This document shows, piece after piece, positions 18,120 through 26,137 of a DNA stretch of 64,000 nt. The stretch's first letter is position 1; every line of letters begins with the position of its first letter. The stretch spans positions 203,329-267,328 of the forward strand of contig NZ_JAJUXG010000017.1 in NCBI RefSeq assembly GCF_021390535.1, read 5' to 3'. A program made the position numbers and the translations under genes. This DNA is from Dyadobacter sp. CY312 (GTDB lineage Bacteria; Bacteroidota; Bacteroidia; Cytophagales; Spirosomataceae). Below the pieces are notes generated by a model, which worked only from the letters and a program-made list of their open reading frames with translations, did no database searches and was not told the origin of the DNA.

Positions 18120-18161
18120 TGAGCGTTGATGATCAACTATTATAAACCACTTTTAAGTAAA

Positions 18162-18193
18162 AGTAGCATAAAAATCATTTTCCCGAAGGTTGG
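18162..18193 (-). promoter_or_regulatory. Candidate ECF-sigma promoter of the FecR-like gene
   Basis: On the minus strand CCAACCTTCGGG (18193-18182), 14 bases, then GCTACT (18167-18162), about 43 bases before the FecR start. It is a near copy of the element before the receptor gene at 15802-15834. Confidence 0.55.
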
Positions 18194-18203
18194 GGAAATA
18201 AAA

Positions 18204-18743
18204 CTATGGAAGGTATTCGGTAAGATTGGCCTTTAAAGTTGTGAGGGCACGTGAAATATGATATTCGACGGCTCTTTCAGAGATTAATAAAGAGGAGGCA
18301 ATTTCTTTGTTTGTCAGACCCTGTTCCCTGCTCATTTTGTACACGTTACGGCACTGGCAGGGAAGTGTGTCAACCAGTCCGTCCACTTTATTTTTCAGAC
18401 TGTTATACATGATCTCGTTTTCAGTACAATGCGTGTGGTTGCAATAGCCCGAAAGCGCGTTTTCGGTATGCTCCTTCTGGCTTTTATTATTTCGCAGATA
18501 TTCGAAAACCTTGAATTTGGCGGACCTAAGAAGATAACGTTCCACAGATGTAGTGATTTCCAGGTCATCCTTCCGCTCCCAAAGAGATTTGAATATCTCC
18601 TGAACCATTCCTTTCGCAACTTCGGTTTCTTTCAAATTATTATAACAGACAGCAAATACTTTATCCCAATGCAGCAGATATATCTGTCTGAAGGTTTGTT
18701 CGTCAATGCGAAAGGGATTTGTATGGCTAATCTGGTCGGTCAT
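18204..18743 (-). CDS. ECF-type RNA polymerase sigma factor (FecI-like)
   Basis: 179 residues from the ATG at 18743. Region 2 is seen in LHWDKVFAVCYNNLKETEVAKG and IFKSLWERKDDL; region 4 in GLTNKEIASSLLISERAVEYH, a sigma-70 HTH. The ATG at 18743 is preferred over the GTG at 18770, because the GTG lies inside a good -7 promoter element (18770-18777) and would precede the transcription start. The protein would direct polymerase to the iron locus 1 promoters when freed from the FecR-like protein. A spacer between regions 2 and 4 contains clustered His and Cys residues (GYCNHTHC, then LPCQC), which is unusual and might bind metal. Confidence 0.88.
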   Translation of the reverse strand: MTDQISHTNPFRIDEQTFRQIYLLHWDKVFAVCYNNLKETEVAKGMVQEIFKSLWERKDDLEITTSVERYLLRSAKFKVFEYLRNNKSQKEHTENALSGYCNHTHCTENEIMYNSLKNKVDGLVDTLPCQCRNVYKMSREQGLTNKEIASSLLISERAVEYHISRALTTLKANLTEYLP

Positions 18744-18769
18744 TTGCAGCCTGTCGGTTAAACAGTGCA

Positions 18770-18803
18770 CAAATATAAGGCCTTGTTTAAATTAAGTCCA
18801 AAT
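18770..18803 (-). promoter_or_regulatory. Promoter of the sigma factor gene with Fur-like box
   Basis: On the minus strand TTTG (18802-18799), 21 bases, then TATATTTG (18777-18770), matching the Bacteroidota -33/-7 consensus. The -33 element lies in ATTTGGACTTAATTTAAAC (18803-18785), whose first 11 bases equal those of the box in the promoter of iron locus 2 (23330-23348). Fur control is inferred. Confidence 0.5.
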
Positions 18804-19012
18804 AAGATGCAGTACTTATTCTTATTTTATTCTAACAACCTGATTTTGGTAACATGGATACTTCACACTTTTGTGTGGGTTATTCCGAATTATAATTTAC
18901 GAAAGCCAGATATACAGATAAAAAATTGCTTGTTTACTCAGATTCGCAGTAATAAACTTTGACGCTGACCACATCCGCTATATCTTGCAACTTCATTCCA
19001 AAACACGTTTAA

Positions 19013-19528
19013 ATGGTACAAATTGAATACAAGCTCACTGAGAAGGAGCTTTATAAGGGACTGGTAGAAAATTCCAATTCCAGATTTATTACAAAATTGT
19101 TCAGAGGTTTTGGAAGTGTAGTGCTTGTGGTGATGGTCTATATGACAGCTGTAAACATCACAAGCGGAATTAATAATTTTAGCCTGGCATTCTTGTTCCC
19201 GTTGGTTATGGGTGTCTATATGGTTTTTCTGCCTGAAATTACTGCCAAAATTCAAGTCCCTAATCTGATTAAATCGAAAAATCCTTTTACAGAATTGATC
19301 AAAGTACGAATGGACGGAAACGGTTTCAGGATGAAAGGGGAGACGTTTTCAAATCATTTGCCGTGGGAGCAGTTTCATTCAATCGTTGAAACTAAGGATT
19401 TCTTTCTGGTCAAAGCTGCGGAAGCAACTGCGAATGTATTGCCCAAGCGGGTATTTACTGCGGAGGACATGATCGAGTTCAAAAGTATGGCTGCCTCGCT
19501 GACAGGTCCTAAGGTGATTTTGAAGTAG
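19013..19528 (+). CDS. YcxB-like membrane protein
   Basis: 171 residues with two adjacent hydrophobic segments (about 37-55, VVLVVMVYMTAVNI, and 60-80, FSLAFLFPLVMGVYMVFLP), then a soluble C-terminal domain with GNGFRMKGETFSNHLPWEQF and KDFFLVKA. This fits the YcxB-like C-terminal domain, a PH-like fold found behind two membrane helices. The function is unknown. The gene stands alone, divergent from the sigma factor, and ends in a terminator; nothing ties it to iron uptake. Confidence 0.65.
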   Translation: MVQIEYKLTEKELYKGLVENSNSRFITKLFRGFGSVVLVVMVYMTAVNITSGINNFSLAFLFPLVMGVYMVFLPEITAKIQVPNLIKSKNPFTELIKVRMDGNGFRMKGETFSNHLPWEQFHSIVETKDFFLVKAAEATANVLPKRVFTAEDMIEFKSMAASLTGPKVILK

Positions 19529-19539
19529 TTGGATAAAAT

Positions 19540-19576
19540 AATAAGGTGGCTCAAAACATGATTGAGCCACCTTATT
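19540..19576. terminator. Bidirectional intrinsic terminator
   Basis: Arms 19540-19553 and 19563-19576 (AATAAGGTGGCTCA and complement) form a 14-base-pair stem between the convergent YcxB-like and oxidoreductase genes. Confidence 0.8.
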
Positions 19577-19602
19577 TACGTCAAAGAATTTCAATTCAGA
19601 TT

Positions 19603-21066
19603 TTACACACCCAGGCTCCATCCCTCGCGGTAGGTGCGTTTTACGTATTGGTTTACATCGTCGAAGTTGGTCACCTTCATGTTTTTGTAATCCCAAAGCA
19701 TTTTCATGTTACTTCCCGGGTAATCAAATCCTTTACCATTGGCACGTGGTTTAGGCATATCCGCACCTCTGATCGCCAGGTTTGCCATCAAGATTGCTTC
19801 TGTCAACGGACCAGCCAGCTCAAACGGAGAGCTTAGCTCAGCTTTTCCGAATCCTGCAATCGCTCCTTCGACCCACTGCGCATAGTGACCATCGGCACTG
19901 CCTGGTACACGCGCAAATTTCTGTTTCACTTTCACTTCTTCCATGCGTGATAGAGGAAGTAAACGAGGATTTGCAGCATACTCACTCGCCATCATTTTGC
20001 CTTTTGTTCCGATGAATAGAATTCCACTATTGCCATCTCCGAAGAGTTCGTTTGCTCCCAGTTCCTCAGGGCGTTCAGGTTTGATACCGCCATCCATCCA
20101 ATGCATGGTTACAGGGCCTTTCGTTTTTGGTGTTTTTGGGAAAGTAAGTGTTGCATGGCTCGACGGCGGACAGCTGTCGGGGAATATCCCTCTTTTACCA
20201 AAATCTGTAAATACGCTGCTCACACTGGCCTGCATATCTACCGCATATTTAAGACCAAGAACTCGGAAAGGTGCTTCCATCAGGTGACATCCAAGGTCTC
20301 CCAGTGCTCCTGTACCATAATCCCACCAGCCTCTCCAACTTCCTGGAATGAGTTTGTCTACATAGTCTTTGTATGGAGCGGTACCAAGCCATAAGTTCCA
20401 GTCGAGTTCTTTGGGAACCGGTGGTTTTTCTGTTGACCAGGGAATCCCCTGTGGCCAGATAGGGCGGTTTGTCCATATCTGAACGGTATGCACATCTCCG
20501 ATAATTCCGGCATCATACCATTCGTGAAGTTGCCGAACTCCATCTCCTGATGATCCCTGGTTTCCCATTTGCGTTACCACTTTGTACTTGGCAGCTGCTT
20601 CTGTCAGCATTCTCGCTTCGTATATGTCGTGGGTCATAGGCTTTTGCACGTACACATGTTTGCCGAGTTGCATAGCGCCCATTGCTACAACCGCATGCGT
20701 GTGGTCGGGAGTAGAAACGGAAACTGCATCGAAATTTTTGGATTCCTTTTCGAACATTTCACGCCAGTCCTTGTAATATTTGGCCTTGGGAAAATTAGCA
20801 ACCGTGGTTGCAGCCCGCCGGTCGTCCACATCGCAGAGGTAGGCAATTTCTGCTTTTCCGCTTTTATAAAAACTCGCAAGATCGGACTGTCCCTTTCCGC
20901 CAACTCCAACACCCGCAACGAGCAGTTTGTCGCTGGGGGCCAAAAAGCCTTTGCCTAAAACATGGCGGGGCACAATCATAAATCCTGCTGCGGCAGTTGC
21001 CGAAGCCTTGATAAATCCTCTTCTCGAAGATGCGGTTTGGTTGCTAGTTGAATTTTCTTCTTTCAT
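19603..21066 (-). CDS. Gfo/Idh/MocA family oxidoreductase with Tat signal
   Basis: 487 residues from the ATG at 21066; a longer frame starting at 21102 would put 12 residues before the signal peptide. The twin-arginine motif SSRRGFIKASATAAAG marks Tat export of a folded, cofactor-loaded enzyme. The Rossmann fold starts at LLVAGVGVGGKGQSDL, the family lysine motif is VQKPMTHDIYEARML (QKPM for the usual EKP), and VVTQMGNQGSSGDG and the C-terminal bacterial-type domain follow. Relatives oxidise or isomerise sugars using NAD(P). Substrate unknown. The gene lies 160 bases after the gamma-glutamyltransferase gene on the same strand; a functional link is not obvious. Confidence 0.88.
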   Translation of the reverse strand: MKEENSTSNQTASSRRGFIKASATAAAGFMIVPRHVLGKGFLAPSDKLLVAGVGVGGKGQSDLASFYKSGKAEIAYLCDVDDRRAATTVANFPKAKYYKDWREMFEKESKNFDAVSVSTPDHTHAVVAMGAMQLGKHVYVQKPMTHDIYEARMLTEAAAKYKVVTQMGNQGSSGDGVRQLHEWYDAGIIGDVHTVQIWTNRPIWPQGIPWSTEKPPVPKELDWNLWLGTAPYKDYVDKLIPGSWRGWWDYGTGALGDLGCHLMEAPFRVLGLKYAVDMQASVSSVFTDFGKRGIFPDSCPPSSHATLTFPKTPKTKGPVTMHWMDGGIKPERPEELGANELFGDGNSGILFIGTKGKMMASEYAANPRLLPLSRMEEVKVKQKFARVPGSADGHYAQWVEGAIAGFGKAELSSPFELAGPLTEAILMANLAIRGADMPKPRANGKGFDYPGSNMKMLWDYKNMKVTNFDDVNQYVKRTYREGWSLGV

Positions 21067-21226
21067 ACTCGGTTTGAGCTGGTTTATAAGGTTAGGAAAC
21101 AATAAGCCCTCGTTTTAAAACTCCGATGCGCTTATGCATTGTTAAGGAGTTTGTTATCCTTATTTACTCTGAAAACTCAAACAAGGACTACTGTTTATCA
21201 AAAGATCACCAACCAGTACTTTTGGT

Positions 21227-23095
21227 TTACCAGCCAATCCCATAATCTTCGCCATGGTTGCTGGATCCTCCCCACATACTTCCGTGAATCCAGTCAAAAT
21301 AAATTGCGTTGATAGGTCCGCTGGTACGTGGCTGGTAACTATTTATATACCCCATTCTTGAAAGCTCCTTTCTTGTCCAGTCGGGCATGGACTCATTGAG
21401 GATCAATCCGCCGGGCGCTTTTTCGTGTGCACCAAAACTGGCATACATCTGCAAGGTTTTAAAACTGGGTGCTTCTGTCGCTTCCTGCACGGTCATTCCA
21501 AATTCAACTACGTTCAGGAAAAATTGCAGAAGTAGCTGGTCCTGCTCATCACCTGCCTGCTTGGCAAATGAAAGGAACGGTTTGCCGTCTTTCAATGCCA
21601 TACTTGGCGTAAGTGTAACACGGGGGCGTTTGCCTGGTTCTACCACATTAAATGGATTTTCGCGGGCATCGAGCACAAATGACTGCATGCGTTGGCTCAG
21701 CCCGACACCTGTGTTTCCTGCAATGCAAGCCGGTACCCAGCCACCACTTGGCGTGATAGAAACCACCCATCCTTCTTCGTCTGCCGCTTCAACCGAAGTG
21801 GTTCCGGCGGTGAATTCCTCCATGAATTTCTCATTCACATCAGTCGCATTACGTGTTGCCGATGCCTGGAAATTTCCCCACGATTTGATCTGCTGGGTAT
21901 ATGGATTTGTTTTTCCTTCAAATGGGTAGGGATCTCCCGGCAGCACTTTCGGGTCATTCTTCTCCCAGTCAATGAGTTTGATTCTTTCCTTCGCATATTC
22001 TTTTGACAAAAGTCCTTTCATTGGTTCTTCAGGAGCAAAAGCAGGATCTCCATAATAAAAGTCGCGGTCAGCAAAGGCCAGATTCATGGTTTGGTATAGC
22101 GTATGGACATACCGGGCCGAATTGTATCCCATGCTTTTCAGGTCAAAGTTTTCGAGCATATTCAGTGCCTGAAGCATCACCGGTCCCTGTGTCCAGGGTT
22201 GCATTTTGTATACATCGATACCTTTGTAAGTAGTCATAAGCGGCTCTTCGATCTTCACTTTCCAGTTCGCCATATCCTGTTCTGTGATCAGCCCACCTTG
22301 TTCCTGCGTGCTTCTTGCTATTTCTTTTGCAATATCTCCTTTGTAAAAACGGTCATAAGCAGCGTAAATGGCCTCTTTTCTGTTCTTTCCTTTTTTCAGT
22401 GCTGCTGCCTCCGTGTCCACGAGCTTTTGTAACGTAGCCAATAAATCCTTTTGCACGAATATTTCTCCGGCATCCGGCGCCTCCCGTTTTTCTCCGGGGT
22501 GTGTCAGGAACACCTTTTTCGAATAAGGCCACTGTTTTATTTTATCCTTTCCTTTTTCAATGGAATTAGCCGTTTGAGCTTCGATTGGATAACCTTCTGC
22601 AAGCTGCATCGCTGGTGCGAGCACTTCTTTCAGGCTCATGGTTCCGTATTCTGCAAGCATGGTCATTAATCCGCCTGCCGTACCCGGTGTAGTTGCTGCC
22701 AATGGACCATATTCCGGCGGATATTTCATTCCCTTATTTTTAAAAAAGTCGGCCGTTGCACCTGTCGGCGCTACACCCATGGCATTAATGGCAATTACTT
22801 TTTTCGTTTTGGGATTGTAGATCAAAGCCTGCGTTTCGCCTCCCCAGCTCAGTACATCCCACATGGTGCAGGTGGAAGCAAGCATGGCACAAGAAGCATC
22901 AATGGCATTACCGCCTTTACTGAAAATCATCGCCCCTGAAGTTGCAGCTAACGGTTTACCTGTAATTGCCATCCAGTGTTTGGCATGAAGTGGCGGTTTT
23001 TGGGTTGTTACAGGGAAATTGTTGAAAGACTGGGCAATGGAAAAATGTTGGAAGCCGTATGCCGCCAGCATCCATAACAATAGCTTTTTCTTCAT
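21227..23095 (-). CDS. Gamma-glutamyltransferase family protein, exported
   Basis: 622 residues with a Sec signal peptide (to about residue 21, FSIAQ). The N-terminal subunit features are KHWMAITGKPLAATSGAMIF and GGNAIDASCAML; the small-subunit start is at AGTTSVEAADEEGWVVSITP, where T432 is the predicted autoprocessing nucleophile, a place held by a Thr-Thr pair in the family. NPFNVVEPGKRPRVTLTPSM is the binding-loop region. Such enzymes cleave gamma-glutamyl bonds of glutathione and related peptides in the periplasm and are made as one chain that splits itself. The usual small-subunit motif TTHFSVVD reads TTSVEAAD here, so substrate preference may differ. No promoter was recognised. Confidence 0.88.
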   Translation of the reverse strand: MKKKLLLWMLAAYGFQHFSIAQSFNNFPVTTQKPPLHAKHWMAITGKPLAATSGAMIFSKGGNAIDASCAMLASTCTMWDVLSWGGETQALIYNPKTKKVIAINAMGVAPTGATADFFKNKGMKYPPEYGPLAATTPGTAGGLMTMLAEYGTMSLKEVLAPAMQLAEGYPIEAQTANSIEKGKDKIKQWPYSKKVFLTHPGEKREAPDAGEIFVQKDLLATLQKLVDTEAAALKKGKNRKEAIYAAYDRFYKGDIAKEIARSTQEQGGLITEQDMANWKVKIEEPLMTTYKGIDVYKMQPWTQGPVMLQALNMLENFDLKSMGYNSARYVHTLYQTMNLAFADRDFYYGDPAFAPEEPMKGLLSKEYAKERIKLIDWEKNDPKVLPGDPYPFEGKTNPYTQQIKSWGNFQASATRNATDVNEKFMEEFTAGTTSVEAADEEGWVVSITPSGGWVPACIAGNTGVGLSQRMQSFVLDARENPFNVVEPGKRPRVTLTPSMALKDGKPFLSFAKQAGDEQDQLLLQFFLNVVEFGMTVQEATEAPSFKTLQMYASFGAHEKAPGGLILNESMPDWTRKELSRMGYINSYQPRTSGPINAIYFDWIHGSMWGGSSNHGEDYGIGW

Positions 23096-23329
23096 TCTGG
23101 TAGTTGTTTGGTAATATTTTGCGAAAATATTTAAATGCGAAATGATATTCCGTATCTGTGATTTTTGTGTGTATAAATATAGTTAAAAACTGGTAACCGT
23201 TTATCCATACGTCTTGTATAGAGGCACCTGTTTCAATTCGCTCAATCAATTTTTACGGTGGCTTTTTTCAATAAAGAGTACTTCGCCAAACACTGGGCTA
23301 CTCTATTTTTAAAAGCTAATTATATATTT

Positions 23330-23361
23330 ATTTGGACTTATTACAAATAGATATATCTTTG
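23330..23361 (+). promoter_or_regulatory. Promoter of iron locus 2 with overlapping Fur-like palindrome
   Basis: TTTG (23331-23334), 19 bases, then TATCTTTG (23354-23361) is an excellent match to the Bacteroidota promoter consensus. ATTTGGACTTATTACAAAT (23330-23348) is an interrupted inverted repeat (6 of 7 positions pair) lying over the -33 element and spacer. Transcription would start near 23368, giving a leader of about 280 bases. Confidence 0.6.
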
Positions 23362-23573
23362 CGCTCTCTTACATTTATCCCCGATGACTCAAATTTCATA
23401 CGTTGTGTCACTGTAAGAATTCGGTGATCCCGGATAACGAAACTAACGATTTGACAAGTTTTTTCGAACCATTTGTGCTATTAGAAACATCCTGAAAGGA
23501 ATAACATGAAGTAACATTTATTATACGAATAAGTGGAATGTGGATTGCCGGGCAATACCATTTTCCAAAAAAA

Positions 23574-23620
23574 GAACCGCACGGCGCCAACCGTACGGTT
23601 CGTCCGCGCCAGAGGCGTGG
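23574..23620 (+). repeat. Two GC-rich hairpins in the leader of iron locus 2
   Basis: First stem: GAACCGCACGG (23574-23584) with CCGTACGGTTC (23591-23601), one mismatch. Second stem: CCGCGCC (23604-23610) with GGCGTGG (23614-23620), loop AGA. They lie 30 bases before the receptor start in otherwise AT-rich leader DNA. They could be a translation control structure or a dispersed repeat. The rest of 23096-23650 shows only the promoter above. Confidence 0.5.
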
Positions 23621-23650
23621 AACTTTTAAAGTCGTCAAAAATTAAAAGTA

Positions 23651-26020
23651 ATGCAAGTTAGAAAAATCTTCATTACAGGCATATTTTGTGCCTGTTCATT
23701 GCTATCGTTCGCCCAAAAAACTACTGTTCGCGGTACGGTCAGATCTTCCGAGGGTGAAATGCTACCTGGTGCTACCGTATCGCTGAAAGATAATACCCTC
23801 GGTACATTTACGGATGCCAAAGGGAGTTTCCGGCTCGAAAACCTTCAAGGTGGAAAACATTCCATCGTTGCGTCTTTTCTGGGTTACGAAACGCAGGTTC
23901 GCGAAATTATACTTAAAGATGGCGATGACCGGCGTATTGATTTTACGCTGGCTGCCGGTGCGAGAGAACTGGAAGAGGCATCGGTTATTGGTCTTACGGA
24001 GGCCAGGGAAGCCAGCAAACTTGCCTTCAATATCACTGCGATTGATGCAAAGCAACTCCACAATACCACGCTGGATTTATCGAATGTGCTTGACCGGGTT
24101 TCAGGTGTGCGCGTGCGGGAAACGGGTGGGGTAGGTTCCAGTTTCAATTTTTCTCTGAATGGATTTACCGGAAAACAGGTGAAGTTCTTTATGGACGGAA
24201 TACCTATGGACAACTTCGGTTCATCCTTTCAGCTCAACAACATTCCTGTAAATCTTGCTGACCGCATTGAAGTGTACAAAGGCGTTGTTCCCATATGGCT
24301 TGGTGCCGATGCACTCGGTGGCGCGGTTAACATTGTTACAAATCCGAACCGTCGTAATTACCTGGATGCGTCTTATTCTTATGGATCGTTTAATACGCAC
24401 CGCACAGCGATTAACACCGGTATCACGACAGAAAAAGGTTTCACTTTTCAGCTCAATGCTTTTCAAAATTACTCCGATAATAATTATTGGGTGAATGTGG
24501 ATGTAGTACCAGACTTGAACACCGGGCTCTATGTTCCCATGCGCGTACGTCGTTTCAACGACACTTATCGTAACGAGACTGTGATTGCCAACATTGGCGT
24601 GGTCAACAAGAAGTTCGCAGACAGGCTGATCGTCGGCGTGACACTGGGACAGAACAAGGCGGATATTCAGACAGGTAACAGGATGTACGATGTGTATGGT
24701 GAGCGCCGGCGAAAAGGAAACATCCTGATGCCATCGGTGAAGTATTCCAAAAGTGATTTGTTTGTTAAAGGTTTGAATCTGAGTGTTAACGGAAATTTCA
24801 ATTTTGGACAGGAGCAAGCTATTGATACTGCCAATAAGCAATACAATTGGCTGGGCGGATTTATTTACAAAGGAAATCCAGGTACACCCGGTGGGGAATC
24901 AGCCAGAACACTCTATAAATTCAGAAACAACAATGGCTTGTTCAATGCAAATCTGAGCTATCAGATCAGCGCGAAACATTCGATTGTGATCAACAATACA
25001 TTCAATACTTTTGACCGGCAAGGTGAAGATGAGCTAAAACCCCATGACAAGGGAAATAAGATGCCTCAGAAAACCACCAAAAATGTGATCGGTGTTGGCT
25101 ATCGATTTGATCTCGGCAGTAAATGGAACACGTCTCTGTTCTTCAAAGAATACATCCAGAACAGTAGTTCGTACAACATTCTCAACGACGAATATTATAC
25201 TCAGAAAAACAAGTTTACACAGGAAGGATATGGTGTAGCTTCAACGTATTTCCTGCTTCCAAATTTGCAGATCAAGGCTTCTTTTGAGAAGAGCTATCGT
25301 TTGCCCGAAAACGATGAAATGTTTGGTGACGTAATTAATCTTGCTTCCAACTTTTCACTTCGTCCCGAAAGCAGCAATAACTTTAACCTCGGGGTTAATT
25401 ATACTACATCTTTAAACAAAGTACACCACTTCTATTTGGATGGAAATGTGATTTACCGCTCTGCAACGGACTTTATCCGTCCTAGTGTTTACACTTCTTT
25501 CAACCGGGCAATTCAGCAGATGGTGAATTTACGCGATGTGACCAACAATGGCGCTGATGCTGAAATAAGGTATTCATTTAAAAGATTGTTCACGGCGGGA
25601 ATCAATGTTACTTACCAGAATATTCGTAACAATACGAAATACGAAGGACAGACTTCCGACGTAAGTCCGGTATACAAAGACCGCATTCCTAACATGCCGT
25701 ACCTGTTTGGAAATGGTAATGCTTCGCTGTTTTTTCAGAATGTGGGCAAACAGGGAAATTCACTTACTGTCGGCTACAACATGCTTTATGTGCATGAATA
25801 TTACCTGCGCTGGCCAAGCCAGGGTGCTGCGAGCAGTAAACTGACCATTCCGCAACAGATCGCCCATGACGCCAATGTAACTTATTCCATTGCTAATGGG
25901 AAATACAACATTGCTGTGGAATGCCGAAACATCGCCGACGCACTCCTATACGACAATTTCAGCCTGCAAAAGCCGAGCCGTTCATTCAATGTGAAGCTTC
26001 GATACTTCATAGTAAAGTAG
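23651..26020 (+). CDS. TonB-dependent siderophore-type receptor, XusA-like (locus 2)
   Basis: 789 residues with a signal peptide (to about residue 22, LLSFAQ), a carboxypeptidase-D-like domain (about 24-105), a plug with RVSGVRVRETGGVGSSFNFS, FFMDGIPMDNFGSS and RIEVYKGVVPIWLGADALGG, and a barrel ending in RSFNVKLRYFIVK. It is a close paralogue of the receptor at 13348-15774. It should import a ferric chelate using TonB. It heads a plus-strand operon with DUF4374, small lipoprotein and PepSY genes. Its promoter overlaps a Fur-like palindrome and it has no adjacent sigma/anti-sigma pair, so the two paralogous loci appear to be regulated differently. Confidence 0.9.
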   Translation: MQVRKIFITGIFCACSLLSFAQKTTVRGTVRSSEGEMLPGATVSLKDNTLGTFTDAKGSFRLENLQGGKHSIVASFLGYETQVREIILKDGDDRRIDFTLAAGARELEEASVIGLTEAREASKLAFNITAIDAKQLHNTTLDLSNVLDRVSGVRVRETGGVGSSFNFSLNGFTGKQVKFFMDGIPMDNFGSSFQLNNIPVNLADRIEVYKGVVPIWLGADALGGAVNIVTNPNRRNYLDASYSYGSFNTHRTAINTGITTEKGFTFQLNAFQNYSDNNYWVNVDVVPDLNTGLYVPMRVRRFNDTYRNETVIANIGVVNKKFADRLIVGVTLGQNKADIQTGNRMYDVYGERRRKGNILMPSVKYSKSDLFVKGLNLSVNGNFNFGQEQAIDTANKQYNWLGGFIYKGNPGTPGGESARTLYKFRNNNGLFNANLSYQISAKHSIVINNTFNTFDRQGEDELKPHDKGNKMPQKTTKNVIGVGYRFDLGSKWNTSLFFKEYIQNSSSYNILNDEYYTQKNKFTQEGYGVASTYFLLPNLQIKASFEKSYRLPENDEMFGDVINLASNFSLRPESSNNFNLGVNYTTSLNKVHHFYLDGNVIYRSATDFIRPSVYTSFNRAIQQMVNLRDVTNNGADAEIRYSFKRLFTAGINVTYQNIRNNTKYEGQTSDVSPVYKDRIPNMPYLFGNGNASLFFQNVGKQGNSLTVGYNMLYVHEYYLRWPSQGAASSKLTIPQQIAHDANVTYSIANGKYNIAVECRNIADALLYDNFSLQKPSRSFNVKLRYFIVK

Positions 26021-26137
26021 GATAGACGCAGCTGTCAGCCATCAGCACTTGGCTGCGCCATGGTCTGATTAGATCAGGATTATTCAAATTTTTTCGCTAT
26101 TACTTACAATCAACTATTTATTATTAATTTTTTAAAA

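Noticed and set aside
18744..18770. GTG at 18770 as start of the sigma factor
   Set aside because: The GTG lies within the TATATTTG promoter element, upstream of the expected transcription start; the ATG at 18743 is used.
18811..18824. 14-base match AGTACTTATTCTTA shared with 50852-50865
   Set aside because: A few AT-rich 14-base matches are expected by chance in 64 kb, and the genes behind the two copies are unrelated.
23408..23638. 76-codon minus-strand frame in the leader of iron locus 2
   Set aside because: It is the antisense of the GC-rich hairpins and leader; no signal of coding.
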